Source: Annulohypoxylon bovei var. microspora
Taxonomy: Eukaryota; Ascomycota; Sordariomycetes; Xylariales; Hypoxylaceae
DNA length: 64,000 nucleotides
Direction: 5' to 3'
Assembly (NCBI GenBank): GCA_022836615.1
Contig: MU405223.1
Span: 1 to 64,000 of the forward strand
This document shows, one piece after another, positions 11,085 through 22,980 of this stretch. Position 1 is the first letter of the stretch. Each line of letters starts with the position of its first letter. The notes under the pieces were generated by a model that worked only from the letters and a program-made list of their open reading frames with translations, had not been told where the DNA came from and did not search any database. Position numbers and translations under genes: made by a program.

Positions 11085-14000
11085 AGCAAGGGTAGCATTA
11101 CACCATAGATCCACCCTAGAAGGTCAGGTTTAGTCACGCGACTCGAACGCCGCATGTAATTATGATTTGAGAAAAAATTGCGACAGATTCAACGAGACAC
11201 AAGGCTTGGGATGTCAGCAATTCAGGGCGCAGACCGTTTATAGGATCTACGAATTGGATGTGACTCCCGACTGTGGCGGCCTCTGCCAGGTGCAACATAT
11301 GTCTGTCAGCACAAAGCAAAGCAAATGCTGCCTGGGAGGCAAAAGAGATAATCTTTCTTGGATAGGCATTCGAAGAGCATGCTTCCTGACAGCTCTCCAT
11401 AGCTCGTGTAGTAAAGGCAGCCTGTCCAGCAGGAGCATGGTATATGATAGATAGGATTCCTTTGCAGCGCTGCTGGATCCTGATTACCTGGTACACTTAG
11501 CAAATCATGTATGATGTTGGTGACCATTTAGAGTCAATCTTCATTCGAGTTGGAGGGTGTGATTGGTCAAGCAGGGCAATAGATAAGAGATATCTTGGGG
11601 TTTCTGGACGGGATCGACCCTAGATTTCGATAAACATCCTTGTCAGCGCCACTAATGCGGGATGTGCTTTAGAGGCTCTCGTGGGTTCGATATCGACGCA
11701 TGGCGAGCCGTTTAATAACACCGAAAGCCACTTAGCTCGCTAATGTTCAAAAGCGCCGTTCATGCCGTCAGCGAGCAAGCAGCAATTTATTCCCCGCTGA
11801 ACTTGGTGACAGGTTCCGAGGTTGGTATTTTCTTGTTGATATACGATCAGAGACGGTTAGGATTCGCACATGATCACTTGGAGACTTGACAAGTGCGTCG
11901 ACCACGTTGTTCAGGGACCCTTGTAGGACGACAAGTGATCGCGGACACCCCCGGTCCCCCACGCTGTAATTTTTCTTGTCCACCTGGGCAACTTCATGGG
12001 GCAGCAAGGACATCTCAGGGGTCTAGTACATTGTCTGGTAACTCTACTGTGGTCATAGGGGTAAGTTTTTTGAGCTTGTCGTGTATTCTTGGCGATCGCA
12101 AGGGTTGAGCAAGGGTCGAACAAGGGTAAGAAAAGATACATTTCAACAGCCTCCGTTAGATATTTCCGTTCCGTTGGCCTGTGCCACGCCTGTAAGATAC
12201 TTGACAGGGTCAAAAAACTTCGGCCTGATACCACAGTAGAGCTGGGGCACTTGGGTGGACCAGGAAGTACCCTAGCACGGTTCCGACCAGACGGTACGGA
12301 ATACAAGATTATAGGATAATTTTCAATACTGAAAGACGGTCGTCTTCCGCCTATCCGATACGCCCATGCTCTTCCATAGTTGTTGAGAGGGTATCGAACA
12401 TGATGGTTGGTGAACTACATACGTAACTGATGGTGACGATGAAGCCCATAGGGCAACGAGGTTCTTGGCAACCATCAGGAAGGGCTATAGAAGCAGTACA
12501 GTAATCACTGTTTGGGTTTTCCTTATCATTTAACCACCTATATTTTAACAGGCTCAAAAGATAGTGGTACTGATGCCGGCTAGTGAGTTGGAGTAGTGTT
12601 AGGTTAAGTTATGGATGTTTAAAATCGGTTGATGTCTTCGTCATCAGAAACAGTTAATGATAAGCCTTGAGAGTCAAGACCTCGGAGTCGAAAGTGAAAA
12701 GACACCTGGGTAGCGGGGAAAAGTAGGGTTGTTGTGGGTCTCAACGGTAATCATAATCGTGCCCTAGACGACTAGCTGCGACTGCCCTTTCAGCTCCTTT
12801 TTAGTAACTTCTATCTCTACCTGCTCTACCTGCTCTACCTATCTGTTCACCGGGCGCAACTATCCATGTATTCCAAAAATATTCTTAAGTTCATTCCTTC
12901 CCTTCTAGGCTACCACGCAATTTCAATTTACATGGAACGCTACTACTGTCCGCTTTCAGCTCTTCCCTCTTAGAAGAACTCTTGTTTTTAAGGAACCCGT
13001 TCAAGAAAGAGAGTTCCTTGGCATGCCGAGCTTCTTCGCCCTGCGAGGTTGATTAGAACCGGCAGGTCAAGTACCATGTGAGGATGCTTAAAATAGAGTC
13101 TGGAGGCTAGCATGTGGGAAATATTACTACAAATTCTGAATATGCGCACCTGTCTTGGTGTTCAGTCATACGCAAGCACACTACCGGATATATTGCTAGT
13201 GCTATGCGTAGAATGCCCTCATGTTGTATCACCATCGGTTATTATGAGTACCTAATTTTAATGAACATATTGGGCTTGGGGGCTGTACATAACGGAAGCA
13301 ATAATCCACATGTTTACTCAAAATCGCGCAAGGCTGGTAGTTTCATGCTCAAGACCAGCAAGCTAGGAGGAGTTTGTTCGATATTCAAGAGATCTATGAG
13401 CTAGCTATGTAAGGTACCTATGTACCTATGTACCTAGCTATGTATAAAAGCCTCTATTATTATTATCCTAGGTCAAGGTAGGTACATAGCTAAGGAAGTT
13501 TCGATCGTGTATCTAATTCTAAAACCTAACGTACCTACATACCTAATATCCGACATGATGAAGTCGGCTATATCTACCTACCTAATTATCGAGTAAATTT
13601 TTGATGATATGTATTTTACCCCTTTTTTGTGTTACCTTTAAACTGCACCTAACTCGCGTAGAGTTCAGCTGGATAATTTCTACGTGTACAATGGTTATAC
13701 GTGTACATACATTGGTAATCTGAGTGTTCAATGTCATATCTCAGATCTATTGTAGCAACAAAGTTCCATAGGGAAAATTTTTGATAGGTATGCTAATGTA
13801 TAAAGCCACACCGTATACCTCTCCGGAATGACGTCGTGAGCCTTGTCCATGCCTCCCTGCGGGAGGGGCGCGACCCGAACAGCGAATGTGATAAGCCAGC
13901 TATACGCGGGCCTGCACGCTGCCGCGTGGGCAATCCAAGACCTCGTTGACATTAGCGAGGGACTCGGCCCGACCTATCCACTCAGAATATAGCGTCGAGA

Positions 14001-14488
14001 CATTCAGTATATCGTATGCAGTGCAACATTCCTGATGGGCAAGATCAGAACTTGAGGACCTTGGATGGTTGGCCGTGACGTTAAGTTTTGTGACTCGTAA
14101 CTTTCGGCCATCTTCTCCTGATCTGGACAGGAGACAGCTTCTGATAGACGGGCTTCATACGGGCAGGTGCTTTTTTAGGATGCGGAGGGTTGAATCGCAG
14201 ACCGGATGGCAAGTAACACAGATGGCCCCCAAGACTCGTGCACAGCCTCAAGACATGTGGGAGACCTGTGGGAGACCTCTTTGCATGTTTAGAAATCTTA
14301 TTGAAGATCAGTTTGACGTGGGAGCGTATGTACAAGCTTGTAATTTACTACACCATACATACTTTACACATTACTTATCAACAGACCCGTGAACGCCAGC
14401 GCTCTACTGTCCGCCACACGGCATTATTGTGAATATGTCTTCCATTAACTAATCCCTCAAGCCGATCTCAACCGAACCTTGGTGAATT
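11085..14488. other. 3.4 kb without a recognisable gene
   Basis: Several overlapping ORFs of 60-130 codons occur on both strands, none with family signatures. The most protein-like is a minus-strand frame at 11134-11496, which might be an upstream exon of the kinase-like gene. A run of short AGGTACCTATGTACCTA-like reiterations lies at about 13409-13440, with related pieces to about 13580. Otherwise I see nothing definite; a decayed gene or element is possible. Confidence 0.4.
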
Positions 14489-15618
14489 CTAGATCAAGCT
14501 TCCGTTCTTCTCACTTAGCTCCGTGCCCCTACGGCCGACAAACGTGGCCATACCGGTATCTATGCCAGACAGTCTGCGGGCGATTTTCTGAACACCCACT
14601 GGTAACACATTGTACCAATCAACCCAACGCACGTAAAGAGGCATGCCAATGTGGTCGCTAAGACCGAGGTCGATAGCCTTAATGACCTCCTTAGCCACTT
14701 CTATAGGTTCGACCACCGGGGCAATAAATGTGCTGGGAGTTTTAACACCGGAGAAGAGTGGTGTGCTCAATTGACCCGGCGTAACAAGAATGGTCTTGAT
14801 CTCGGGGTACTCTTGCAGCTCGGCAGCGAGAGACTTATGCAAGGCTGTTACTCCCGCCTTAGCAGCGGCGTAGTCGGTAAGTCGAGCAGCACCGAGGTGA
14901 CCAATAACACTCGAGACGGTTACAATAGTGCCACCGGTGTCGTTACGAATCATTCCCGGCAGGAACGTCTTGATCGTATAGAAGTGCGCCAAGAGGTTTG
15001 TTGTGAGACTCTTGTCGACTTCATCCAATTCCATGTCAAGCAATTTCTTGCCGACGACTACAGCTGCGTTGTTGATCAGGACAGTAGGCGTTCCAAGCTA
15101 AAGGTACTGTTGTTAGTCTAGTCGCACCACAGACACTGCATTATGATACATACATCGCGCTCTATATCCGCTGCAACTCTAGCAATCTGGGACTTGTCCC
15201 GTACATCACACTTGTAGTAGGTGATGCCGCGGGCGTCGGTGCTCTCAAGATCGGCAGTATCCAAAACCGCGACGGTGGCACCTCTCATTCCATATACCTC
15301 AGCGATTAACAGGCCAAGACCACTGGATCCTCCTGTTATTACGATGACCTCCTCGCTCAAGTCTACCTCTCGGTGCATGCCATATGCGATCTTATGACTT
15401 ATGACGTTCCCCATCCATAGAAGAGTGACAAACACCGCCCACGCAATGCTGACTATCATCGGCTTCGTAGTTACCGCCTGGTGCTCGGCACGGAAGCACA
15501 AAGGAATGATCCATGCGACAAATGGATGTAACAGCGTGACGTTGAGCACCTTGAGAAAAAGGTCGACAGAAATGGGCGCAAACCACGAGTTGCGTGTCGG
15601 CGGTTGAGGATAGTTCAT
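14489..15618 (-). CDS. Membrane-anchored short-chain dehydrogenase/reductase
   Basis: NAD(P)-dependent oxidoreductase of the classical SDR family, nearest in layout to the retinol/17-beta-hydroxysteroid dehydrogenase-like SDR16C group on ER or lipid droplets. Two exons, 15618-15154 and 15097-14489, split by a 56-nt intron (GTATGT donor, GACTAAC-like branch), phase 0; 357 residues. Two hydrophobic segments lie before the Rossmann fold (about 20-42 and 53-73). Cofactor motif TGGSSGLG at 95-102, NNAA at 164-167, catalytic Ser in TVSSVIG near 217 and YAAAK at 231-235, so the active site is complete. The first ATG in frame, at 15618, is used; the open frame extends upstream only from a TTG. The substrate cannot be told from sequence; lipid or sterol is likely from the family. 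Confidence 0.9.
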
Positions 15619-16211
15619 GATGTCGGGTAATTGGATCGGATGATCGAGGACACAAATGCTGGCCAGCAAGCACTGAGAACGGCAGAGGGAAAGGAACTTC
15701 AGATACCTTCAAATAAGGATTGTTAGAAATGAAGAATATTCGAATAATCCGAGAAGAAGAAATAGAGGAAAGAAAGCTTGTCGGTCCAGCCTAGTGTCCG
15801 TTAATCGTAAGCTCAGGATCGCGACTTCAGGTCCAGGACTCAGTTCTAAAAGCTTTCGGACCCTTGAAACAAATGGTCCAAGCGCTGAAGGTTTCGACTA
15901 AAGCAGGTTCCTACCGAATCTAACCAATCGGTAGCTACCGATCTTGCAGGGGTACCCGTTAAGACTTACCCTAAGCGCTTTGGATGAATTTGAGCATCCT
16001 TGTAAACATTCTCGTCTGATTATCATCATGATTATTTCAACCAAGATATGTAGAGCTTTATTTCCTTAATAGCCCATCTGATCTCGTGAGAATATAGACA
16101 TAGCCTACCGAAGTCTTGCCTGGTATCAAAGTTTTCCTATCTCCTCAACGCCTTATAAATGCAATTCGTGAACGTTCTAGACAACCAACTCCTTCGGGAT
16201 ATCATCAGACA
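15619..16211. other. SDR upstream / SOF1 downstream region
   Basis: Between the SDR start and the SOF1 stop, both minus strand. A pyrimidine-rich stretch on the minus strand near 15740-15775 precedes the SDR start. No other feature was recognised. Confidence 0.35.
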
Positions 16212-17735
16212 TTACTTTTCCCTTGCTAGAATCACCTTATCTCGTTCACTCTTCCTCTTCTCAAATTGCTTCCTAGTGTGCTTCCTCTCATTCTCCTCTC
16301 GTCGCTTGATAGCCTTCAGTTCCTCCTTCTTAATCTCACCTGCCTTCTTCACAACCTTGGGAAGATGTCTATGGCGCTTAATGCGTCTGATATCGGGCTA
16401 TATTTATTTATGTTAGCAGATAATTCGGTAGGAAAAGAGCTACGATGAACGAGGAAGGTAATCGTACCATGTGACTATATCTCTCAGATAAAGCTTCGTT
16501 GTATTCGAGTGCCTGTCGCTGTCGCGCAGACTTAATACCTTCTCGTTGGGAGGCATTCGCCCTCCAAAGACGGATGTTTCCGTCATCCGATCCGCTTAGA
16601 AGATACTTGGAGTCTGGAGTCCATCGCGAGCAGAATACTCTCTGCATTCGTTTCGTGTGGTATACATCCCTGGAATGTCCCCCATCTCGGCTAAACAGTC
16701 TAATTGTACGATCGTAGGAGGCTGTAACTAGCTCTTGTCCAGTAGGTGAAAATTCCACGTCCATGACTGCCGCTACGTGATCTTTAAGGATGTTGAGTGC
16801 TCGGTCGAATTTGCGCATATCAAATATGTATACGTTGTGGTCTTCACTCGCCGCAGCAAAGTTCATAGGCTCCACGGGATTCCATGACAGCTTGTTACAG
16901 CTAAAGTTGAGATAAGTACGTGCGAGTGGTGAGGATGTTCGGAGGTCGTATAGAATAATTGAACGATCCGTAGAGCAAGATGCGAGTACGGAAGTTTCGC
17001 TCTGGTTGAAAGAGACCGAGTTGATCGTTTCGCCAGATGATGGCCAACGAAGTACTTCAGGCGCGGCTGTATAACGGTCGAGGTCGTAGACAGATATAAC
17101 ATCGGAAGCTACCGCGAAAGCATTTTTCGATCTGTGGACACTCAGGCTTGTGAAGGCGCTCGTTCCAAGCCAAGAGTGAATGGGCGGCGAATCGTCGCGA
17201 GTGTTGTACGGGTCGTGGATTTTGATCGATCTATCGGACGCACACGTGAGAAGTTTTTGATCTTTTGTCCAGGCCATTCCCTTAACGATATTCTCATGAG
17301 CCGTCGTCTTCCAGACTTGGTCCCTGCTAGTTAAGCTCCAGCACTTTATGACACCATCTCCCGAGCCAGATGCAAATCTGTCGAGGGAATGGGGATCCTT
17401 CGCTAGCGAATAAACACCATCGACATGCCCATTTCCGAGTTGCGCAATGAATGGCTGAGCAAACATGCGCTCCAATTTTACAGCATTGAGCGCGCGCGTA
17501 TACTCTCGAGCCCTCTCGAACGGATGAATCGCCGGGTCTAGGTTACGGGGCGCCTTAGAGACAGTAAGATATCTGATGGAAGTAATTGTAGATTTTTTCG
17601 ACCTGGCGAACTTACCTTAGGGACATCGGATCCAGGCGGCTGGTAGGCCGCAACTGAGCGGCTTAAGGCTTTTATCTTCTATAAACAAGATTAATATACT
17701 GTTGATACAATCTAAAACGATATGCGACTTACCAT
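16212..17735 (-). CDS. SOF1: Sof1-like WD40 ribosome-biogenesis factor (DCAF13)
   Basis: Nucleolar SSU-processome component needed for 18S rRNA maturation. Four exons: 17735-17733, 17678-17616, 17553-16468 and 16397-16212; all phases agree and give 445 residues, normal for the family. The first exon carries only the ATG, spliced by GTAAGT to MKIKALSRSVAAYQPPGSDV, the expected Sof1 N-terminus. Seven WD40-type repeats follow (for example FASGSGDGVIKCWSL, ELVTASYDRTIRLF and YLLSGSDDGNIRLW). The C-terminal basic Sof1 domain runs from about residue 358 (IKRHRHLPKVVKKAGEIKK to the end), rich in Lys, Arg and Glu. It shares the 1.9 kb upstream region divergently with the GH72 gene. Confidence 0.95.
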
Positions 17736-19656
17736 GGTTGCGGATCACGGAGATATCGCAATGGTGAAGATTAGATGTTATCGCATTGAACATTATCGAG
17801 AAAAAAGTTCAAGTTTAGATCCCCACATCAACAGCTGGCGCCATTTGACAAAAAAATTGATAGCCTTATCAAGCTTATCTGTTCTTATCGATAGACAATA
17901 GAGTATCTACTAGGAATACCCTTGCAATTTGACTATATATGTATCCACAAAATATACTGCGTAACTCAACGCCGTTCACAACTTTCCAATTCCACGGATG
18001 CCAATAGGATTGAAGGATTGTGATGCATAATCCTGTTATTGCGCCTCGAGCTCGAATGAAACGAAACAAGTAACACGTGTAACGTATACTAGAATTACGA
18101 ATTGGTTTCTAGGTTGTGTAAACATATTGGATTGGATTAAGAGTTATCTCGAAGAATGGCTACGGACGTACGTAGTCAACTTACAAGCGAGACTATTAAC
18201 AACATTGAACTACTGCAGCTGCTGCAGGTATCTCGAGGGAGATCTGCAAACAAGTTGCTGTTATTGGGGTAAACATACCTAGCTCCAGCTCATCATGTCC
18301 AAGCAATTGGAGAAATGATATAGCTCATCGTTAAACTACGTCATTGATGTATCAAAAAGGCAAGCCTTCAGACGACCCTCCACTTTGTTGAACAAATGAA
18401 AACGTTGAGTCGAAACTTGGAGGCTAACAACGCCTGCAGACACGAAGTTTGTTTTCATAAGAATCGGCCAGTTTTAATGCTGCTAAGATCTATGGATACT
18501 CCCGAGTCTTTGGCTGATGAGTGACCTAAGATTCGGATCTAACCGTACATTGCTAGGTACCTACATAAGAAATACTAAGGGCTTTGTAGCTAGTATTAAA
18601 TTGTTAAATTACATAGATATTGAGGCAAAGCTTAGAATCTCCTTAATCCATCCTTCACAACTCACCGAGCATTAAATTCATCACATACCCCTGTTATACT
18701 ACAAAACTGTATAATATATATGAAATACCTGCCATGCCCGTTATGAGGATCACAACTGAATGAAAAGTCTGAAACACGGATCCCCACGATAGAATTAACC
18801 AATAATAGTGTAAGACAACAAGTCCGCCAGTCCGCTTGCGGCACTACCAGATCGTCCAAGCCAATGTCTCCATCGCCCGCATTCTATATACGCGTCACAA
18901 CTTTAATAGGCCTCACTAAGTTGCTAAGAAGTTTTTTCGCCGGGACGGTTTACAAGGGCACCTTGTCGATCTTTGCTTGTTCTGAGTCTCGACCGCAAGA
19001 AGGCCCCCCCAATCTTATCTGAGTTGTGATGCCAAGATCTAGTTCTGTCAGAGCCGTTGGTGGGATTCCCCGGAGCTTCTTGTCCAATCGACCTATGAGG
19101 ATCGAAGTCTTTGTCGAGCTTCCCCAATTCAAGGTAAATAATCTTCTTAAATTACTAGGATTGTTTAGAGTAAGGTCCGCTTCATTTAGTTACCGTTGTA
19201 GTGCGTTTGATATGTAGGTACAACCCGGGATTATGGTTGTGCTTTCGTGAGACCTACACCACAACACGTCCATATTTCTTCTCTAGACTCTTCATTCTTT
19301 CCTCTTCCTACCTTTTATGTCATTCGTGGAGGAGCAGAGTATGTGTCAGACCTAGTCGAGTCGCGAAGAGAAAGATTGTAAACATTCGTTTATCTGTTTG
19401 ACAACAGCCTTGCTACTGTGCGCATTCGTTTGCCGACAACTCTGGGCATTGATCATCTTTGCATTCGCTAATTGGTATTCATTCCAATCTCTATCTTCCG
19501 AGGTCATTCGTTACCGACTCGACCATCATTTCGACTCAAACCTCTAAGTGCCTAGGTAGTCATACAGCTGCAAGGGATTCTATCGAGAGACCTACGCCTA
19601 TTCTTCCGATTGCCTTATCCGTGTTGTTTTCATACAATCGCCTTCGAATCATCGCA
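17736..19656. other. Divergent promoter region SOF1 / GH72
   Basis: 1.9 kb between two divergent starts. Contains CTAGGTACCTAC at 18553-18564 (dispersed intergenic motif) and a C-run at about 19005. The bases just upstream of the GH72 ATG probably are its 5' UTR. No coding signal was recognised. Confidence 0.4.
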
Positions 19657-21057
19657 ATGCGTTCTTCCTCACTCCTGGCGCTCGGTGGCGCTACTCTATC
19701 ATACGCGTTACCGACAATCGAGGCAGTTGGTGGCAAGTTCTTTACGAGCGATGGCGATCAGTTCTATATAAAGGGAGTTGCTTATCAACTTACTGAGAGT
19801 ACGTTTGAAACCAGGTTATTTGCAAGATTATAATACATTTCTAATATCGGTTTGTGTTCAGAGGACCCGTTGGTTAATACCGAACAATGTAGTCGGGATG
19901 CTTCACTCATGAAGAAGCTGGGCGCCAATACAATTCGTGTTTATCATGTCGATCCGGATGAGGACCACTCTGGTTGCATGTCGGCTTTCTCTGACGCCGG
20001 CATCTATACCTTGGTAGATATGGATACTTTTGATACCTACATCTTACCGGTAAGTCCAAGACCCAGAAAACACCGGCCCTCCGAATTGGGCAGAATTGAC
20101 CGTTTATAGAACGACCCCTGGTGGAACCAGACGCAACTCGACCGCTACTCGAAGGTCATGGACACTTTCGAGCAGTACGACAACTTGTTGGGCTTGTTTG
20201 TGGGAAATGAGATTATTGCTATTAACAATCAGTCAAACGCTGCTCCCTTCATCAAGTCCGCTTGCCGGGATCTGAAGGCATACAGAGATTCCAAGGGTTA
20301 CCGCAAGATCCCAGTCGGATATTCCGCTACGGATATTGCGGAACTTCGGCCATGGCTGCAGGACTACCTCACGTGCGGAGGAAACGCATCTGAGAATATC
20401 GACTTCTACGGCCTCAACTCGTACCAGTGGTGCGATCCCACCGACTATCAGACTTCCGGCTACGCCAACCTCCAGTCGCAGGCCAAAGACTTCCCTGTTC
20501 CTATCTTCTTTTCTGAGACCGGGTGCAACAAGCCCGGTCCACGACTATTCGACGACCAAGACGCTATCTTCGGGGACGAGATGGTAAACGATTGGAGTGG
20601 GGCTATCATATATGAGTGGATTGAAGAAGCCAATGACTATGGTTTAATTTCGTATGGCCCCAAGGTCGACGCAACTGCAACGGGCACGAACATTGTCGGG
20701 GGCTACACAGTCGCAGGCACCCCGTCACCTGTCTCGCCCGACTTCGACAACCTTAGCAAGCACTGGGCAACTCTTACCCCGACGGGAGTCGCTAGGTCTA
20801 ACTACGATACGACGTCGGTTTCGACACGTGCGTGCCCGACGTCAACGGCTAGTGGGTGGCTTGTTAACGGCAACGTTGCTCTCCCGAGCTTGGGAGAGAC
20901 CTTGACCGGCAGCTACTCGTCGGTGCCCAGTGCTACCGGTACAGCCGCCAGTCCCAGCGCATCGGAGACCAAGAACTCGGTCTCTGGATCCAAGGAGGTT
21001 ACCGGTATGGGTGCAGGTCTTATGGGAGTAATGATGGTTTTCACATTCTGGCTTTAA
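19657..21057 (+). CDS. GPI-type beta-1,3-glucanosyltransferase, GH72
   Basis: Cell-wall enzyme that cuts and elongates beta-1,3-glucan (Gas/Gel/Phr family). Three exons: 19657-19798, 19862-20049 and 20110-21057; introns of 63 and 60 nt; phases agree; 425 residues. MRSSSLLALGGATLSYA forms a signal peptide. Catalytic acid/base Glu144 in LFVGNEI and nucleophile Glu246 in FFSETGC. The family Cys pattern is present (Cys162, Cys199, Cys218, Cys249). A Ser/Thr-rich tail follows and a hydrophobic C-terminus (MGAGLMGVMMVFTFWL) with Ser-Gly-Ser shortly before, fitting a GPI attachment signal. The Cys-rich CBM43/X8 module of the longer subfamily is absent, so this is a Gel1/Epd-like short form. The start at 19657 is chosen because it opens directly into the signal peptide. 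Confidence 0.95.
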
Positions 21058-21954
21058 TTCGACCGCTGGTCTTAAAGACTTCTTTTCTCCACCCGGACGG
21101 TTCAGTCTGCTACGCCCTCTCCCCTAATTCGAAAAACCTTGGAGATTTGTGCTAGGTTTTTTTCGTGGACAACTTAATTCTTCCTTTCGACCACACCGCC
21201 TGGGGGCTTCGTTAAGGCATCTGAAAGGCATCGTACACGGCGATTATTGCCTTTCGTCGGATGGCCCCGCGCCATCACCTAATGCTTGACGTCCGTCGCG
21301 GACGTTCGTACATACTTGGATGACACTTCCAGAGATGACTGAAGAGAAAATGCTTCGGCTTGCATATGAAGAGAACGCGTTAGGAATTATCAGGCAGACG
21401 ACGCTGATGATTATCATGAAGCAACAATTCCATAGAAAGGGAACGTTAGATTCCCTCCCAAATAAAGAAAACGCCGTATTTGGCAGTGATACCCAAATCG
21501 AATTACTACTGCATATGACATGATTTAAACTAATCATTAAGGAGTTATAACATGACTGTTATTGACCTTGAATTTAACTAAGGTAAGTGGATAGGGGATA
21601 TGAGTGTTCTAACTTCCTGTTTGATATAACTATGCTTAGGTAACCTTCAGAAGACATATCGTTCCTTCCACGAGCTCTATTTGTACATCCGAGAGGAAAC
21701 CGCATTCTTACTTCTTACCTAATATTTTATTCTAATGGAACTTCAGCCCATCTTATATAAAAGGATTTATAATAATCCTGGATCTACGGTCATCAACTTA
21801 TACATGTATCAATATCTTCCAGTGTTATCCTAGAAACCTACATACTTCAAATACGAACATACCTAATCACCTAGATATATATACACATATTATATAACCA
21901 TAACCTATAAACGAACTTGAACGTCACCAATCCTATCGACATCACCTCCAAGTC
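21058..21954. other. Intergenic region with one small acidic ORF
   Basis: Region between the GH72 stop and the Cys-rich gene start. A plus-strand ATG frame at 21320-21523 (67 codons, MTLPEMTEEKMLRLAYEENA start) looks helical, but the antisense frame is open too and no family was recognised. The last 200 bases are AT-rich, with TATATAAAAG-like sequence near 21754, and probably act as promoter for the next gene. Confidence 0.35.
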
Positions 21955-22980
21955 ATGGCCCAAGACGCCCAACAGCCCGCGCCCACCGCCGCCGACCAGC
22001 ACTGCGCGAACCACACCCGCCAGCCCTGGAAGACGGGCGAGAAGAAGACGTTCAGGGAGTGGCTCGACTGGCACCGGTAGTGCCCGTTCCAGGACCGGCC
22101 GAAGCTGCGCTGGGCCTTTCTGATCGGGCTCGTCGTCCTCGTCGCCGCCGTGCTGATCGTCGGCGTCGTGTTCACCGTCTACTACGACGCCATGTACTAC
22201 TCTAGCGGCGCCTTCCTGCTCAAGGACAAGACTGGAAACGCGAAGCCCGAGGATACGATAGCTGTAGCCGGGGCCGCGGCCGCGCGGGCTACGGATCCTT
22301 GTGCCGAGAGCGGGGATAGCTGCCAGGCGTTCGATCGTCCGGTTCGTAGTCCCTCTAATATACTCTACTTTACCACTCACCTTCTCTTCTTTATACCTCA
22401 CTCTTGAGATAGAGAAATATAGAGACACGAATACAGGGGGTTTAGGATGAGAAATTGTAAACTAACAAAGTATGTACGTACGAAGAACATCTGCTGCCCC
22501 GTCGGCATGTCCTGCCACGCGAGCAACTTCTCCGCCTCCGGCGTCTTCTGCTGCTCCTCCGCCTCGCAGTGCCTCGCGACGGCGGAGCAGCCGCCGCGCT
22601 GCGACAAGCACACCAGCGCCTGCGACCGGCTGCTCGGCGGCGGGTGCTGCGTCCACGGCACCGAGTGCGCCGCCGACGGCTGCCTGAAGGTGTACCGCGC
22701 CGCGCCCGGGTTCTCGGCCCCGGTGACGGTCACTACTGCGACTATGTCTGGCTCTGGCTCTGGCGCAACTGGTACGGCTAGCGCGACTAGCACGACGACG
22801 ACGGGGAAGGCAGACGGGGTCACCGTCACGGCGGCCAAGACCGCGGAGACGGCGCTGAGTAACGGGTCTAAGGGGCCCAGACGCGGCTTCGGGTATTCGA
22901 GCTGTACGCCGTTGGAGGTGGGTGTGCTTGGGTGCGCGGTCGTGCTGGCGTATGCGATGGCTTTGGGTGGTGGTAGTTGA
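21955..22980 (+). CDS. Cys-rich single-pass membrane protein, interrupted by in-frame TAG
   Basis: Frame opens at ATG 21955 (MAQDAQQPAPTAADQHCANH), stops at TAG 22078-22080 after 41 codons, then continues in the same frame through CPFQDRPKLRW, a strong membrane span (FLIGLVVLVAAVLIVGVVF) and a Cys-rich start, to about 22341. A 144-nt intron (22342-22485, GTTCGT donor, ACTAAC branch) leads to the second exon 22486-22980, NICCPVGMSCH onward. That exon has a dense Cys array (FCCSS, GGGCCVHG), a Ser/Thr-rich linker and a hydrophobic C-terminus of GPI or membrane type. With the TAG ignored the protein is 293 residues. Either a point mutation made it a pseudogene, or 22077-22205 (129 nt, GT...CTAG, frame kept) is spliced out, removing both stop and membrane span. 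Function unknown; the Cys pattern resembles fungal surface proteins. Confidence 0.6.

Noticed and set aside
11768..12306. Overlapping frames on both strands in the 11-14 kb gap
   Set aside because: Similar length on all frames, no codon bias, no motifs; chance openings.
21871..22838. Minus-strand frames over the Cys-rich gene
   Set aside because: Shadows of the GC-rich plus-strand exons, which contain a membrane span and an ordered Cys pattern.
21955..22980. Programmed stop-codon readthrough at the TAG
   Set aside because: The context CGG TAG TGC lacks the CTA that follows leaky stops (UGA CUA) known in fungi; mutation or splicing fits better.
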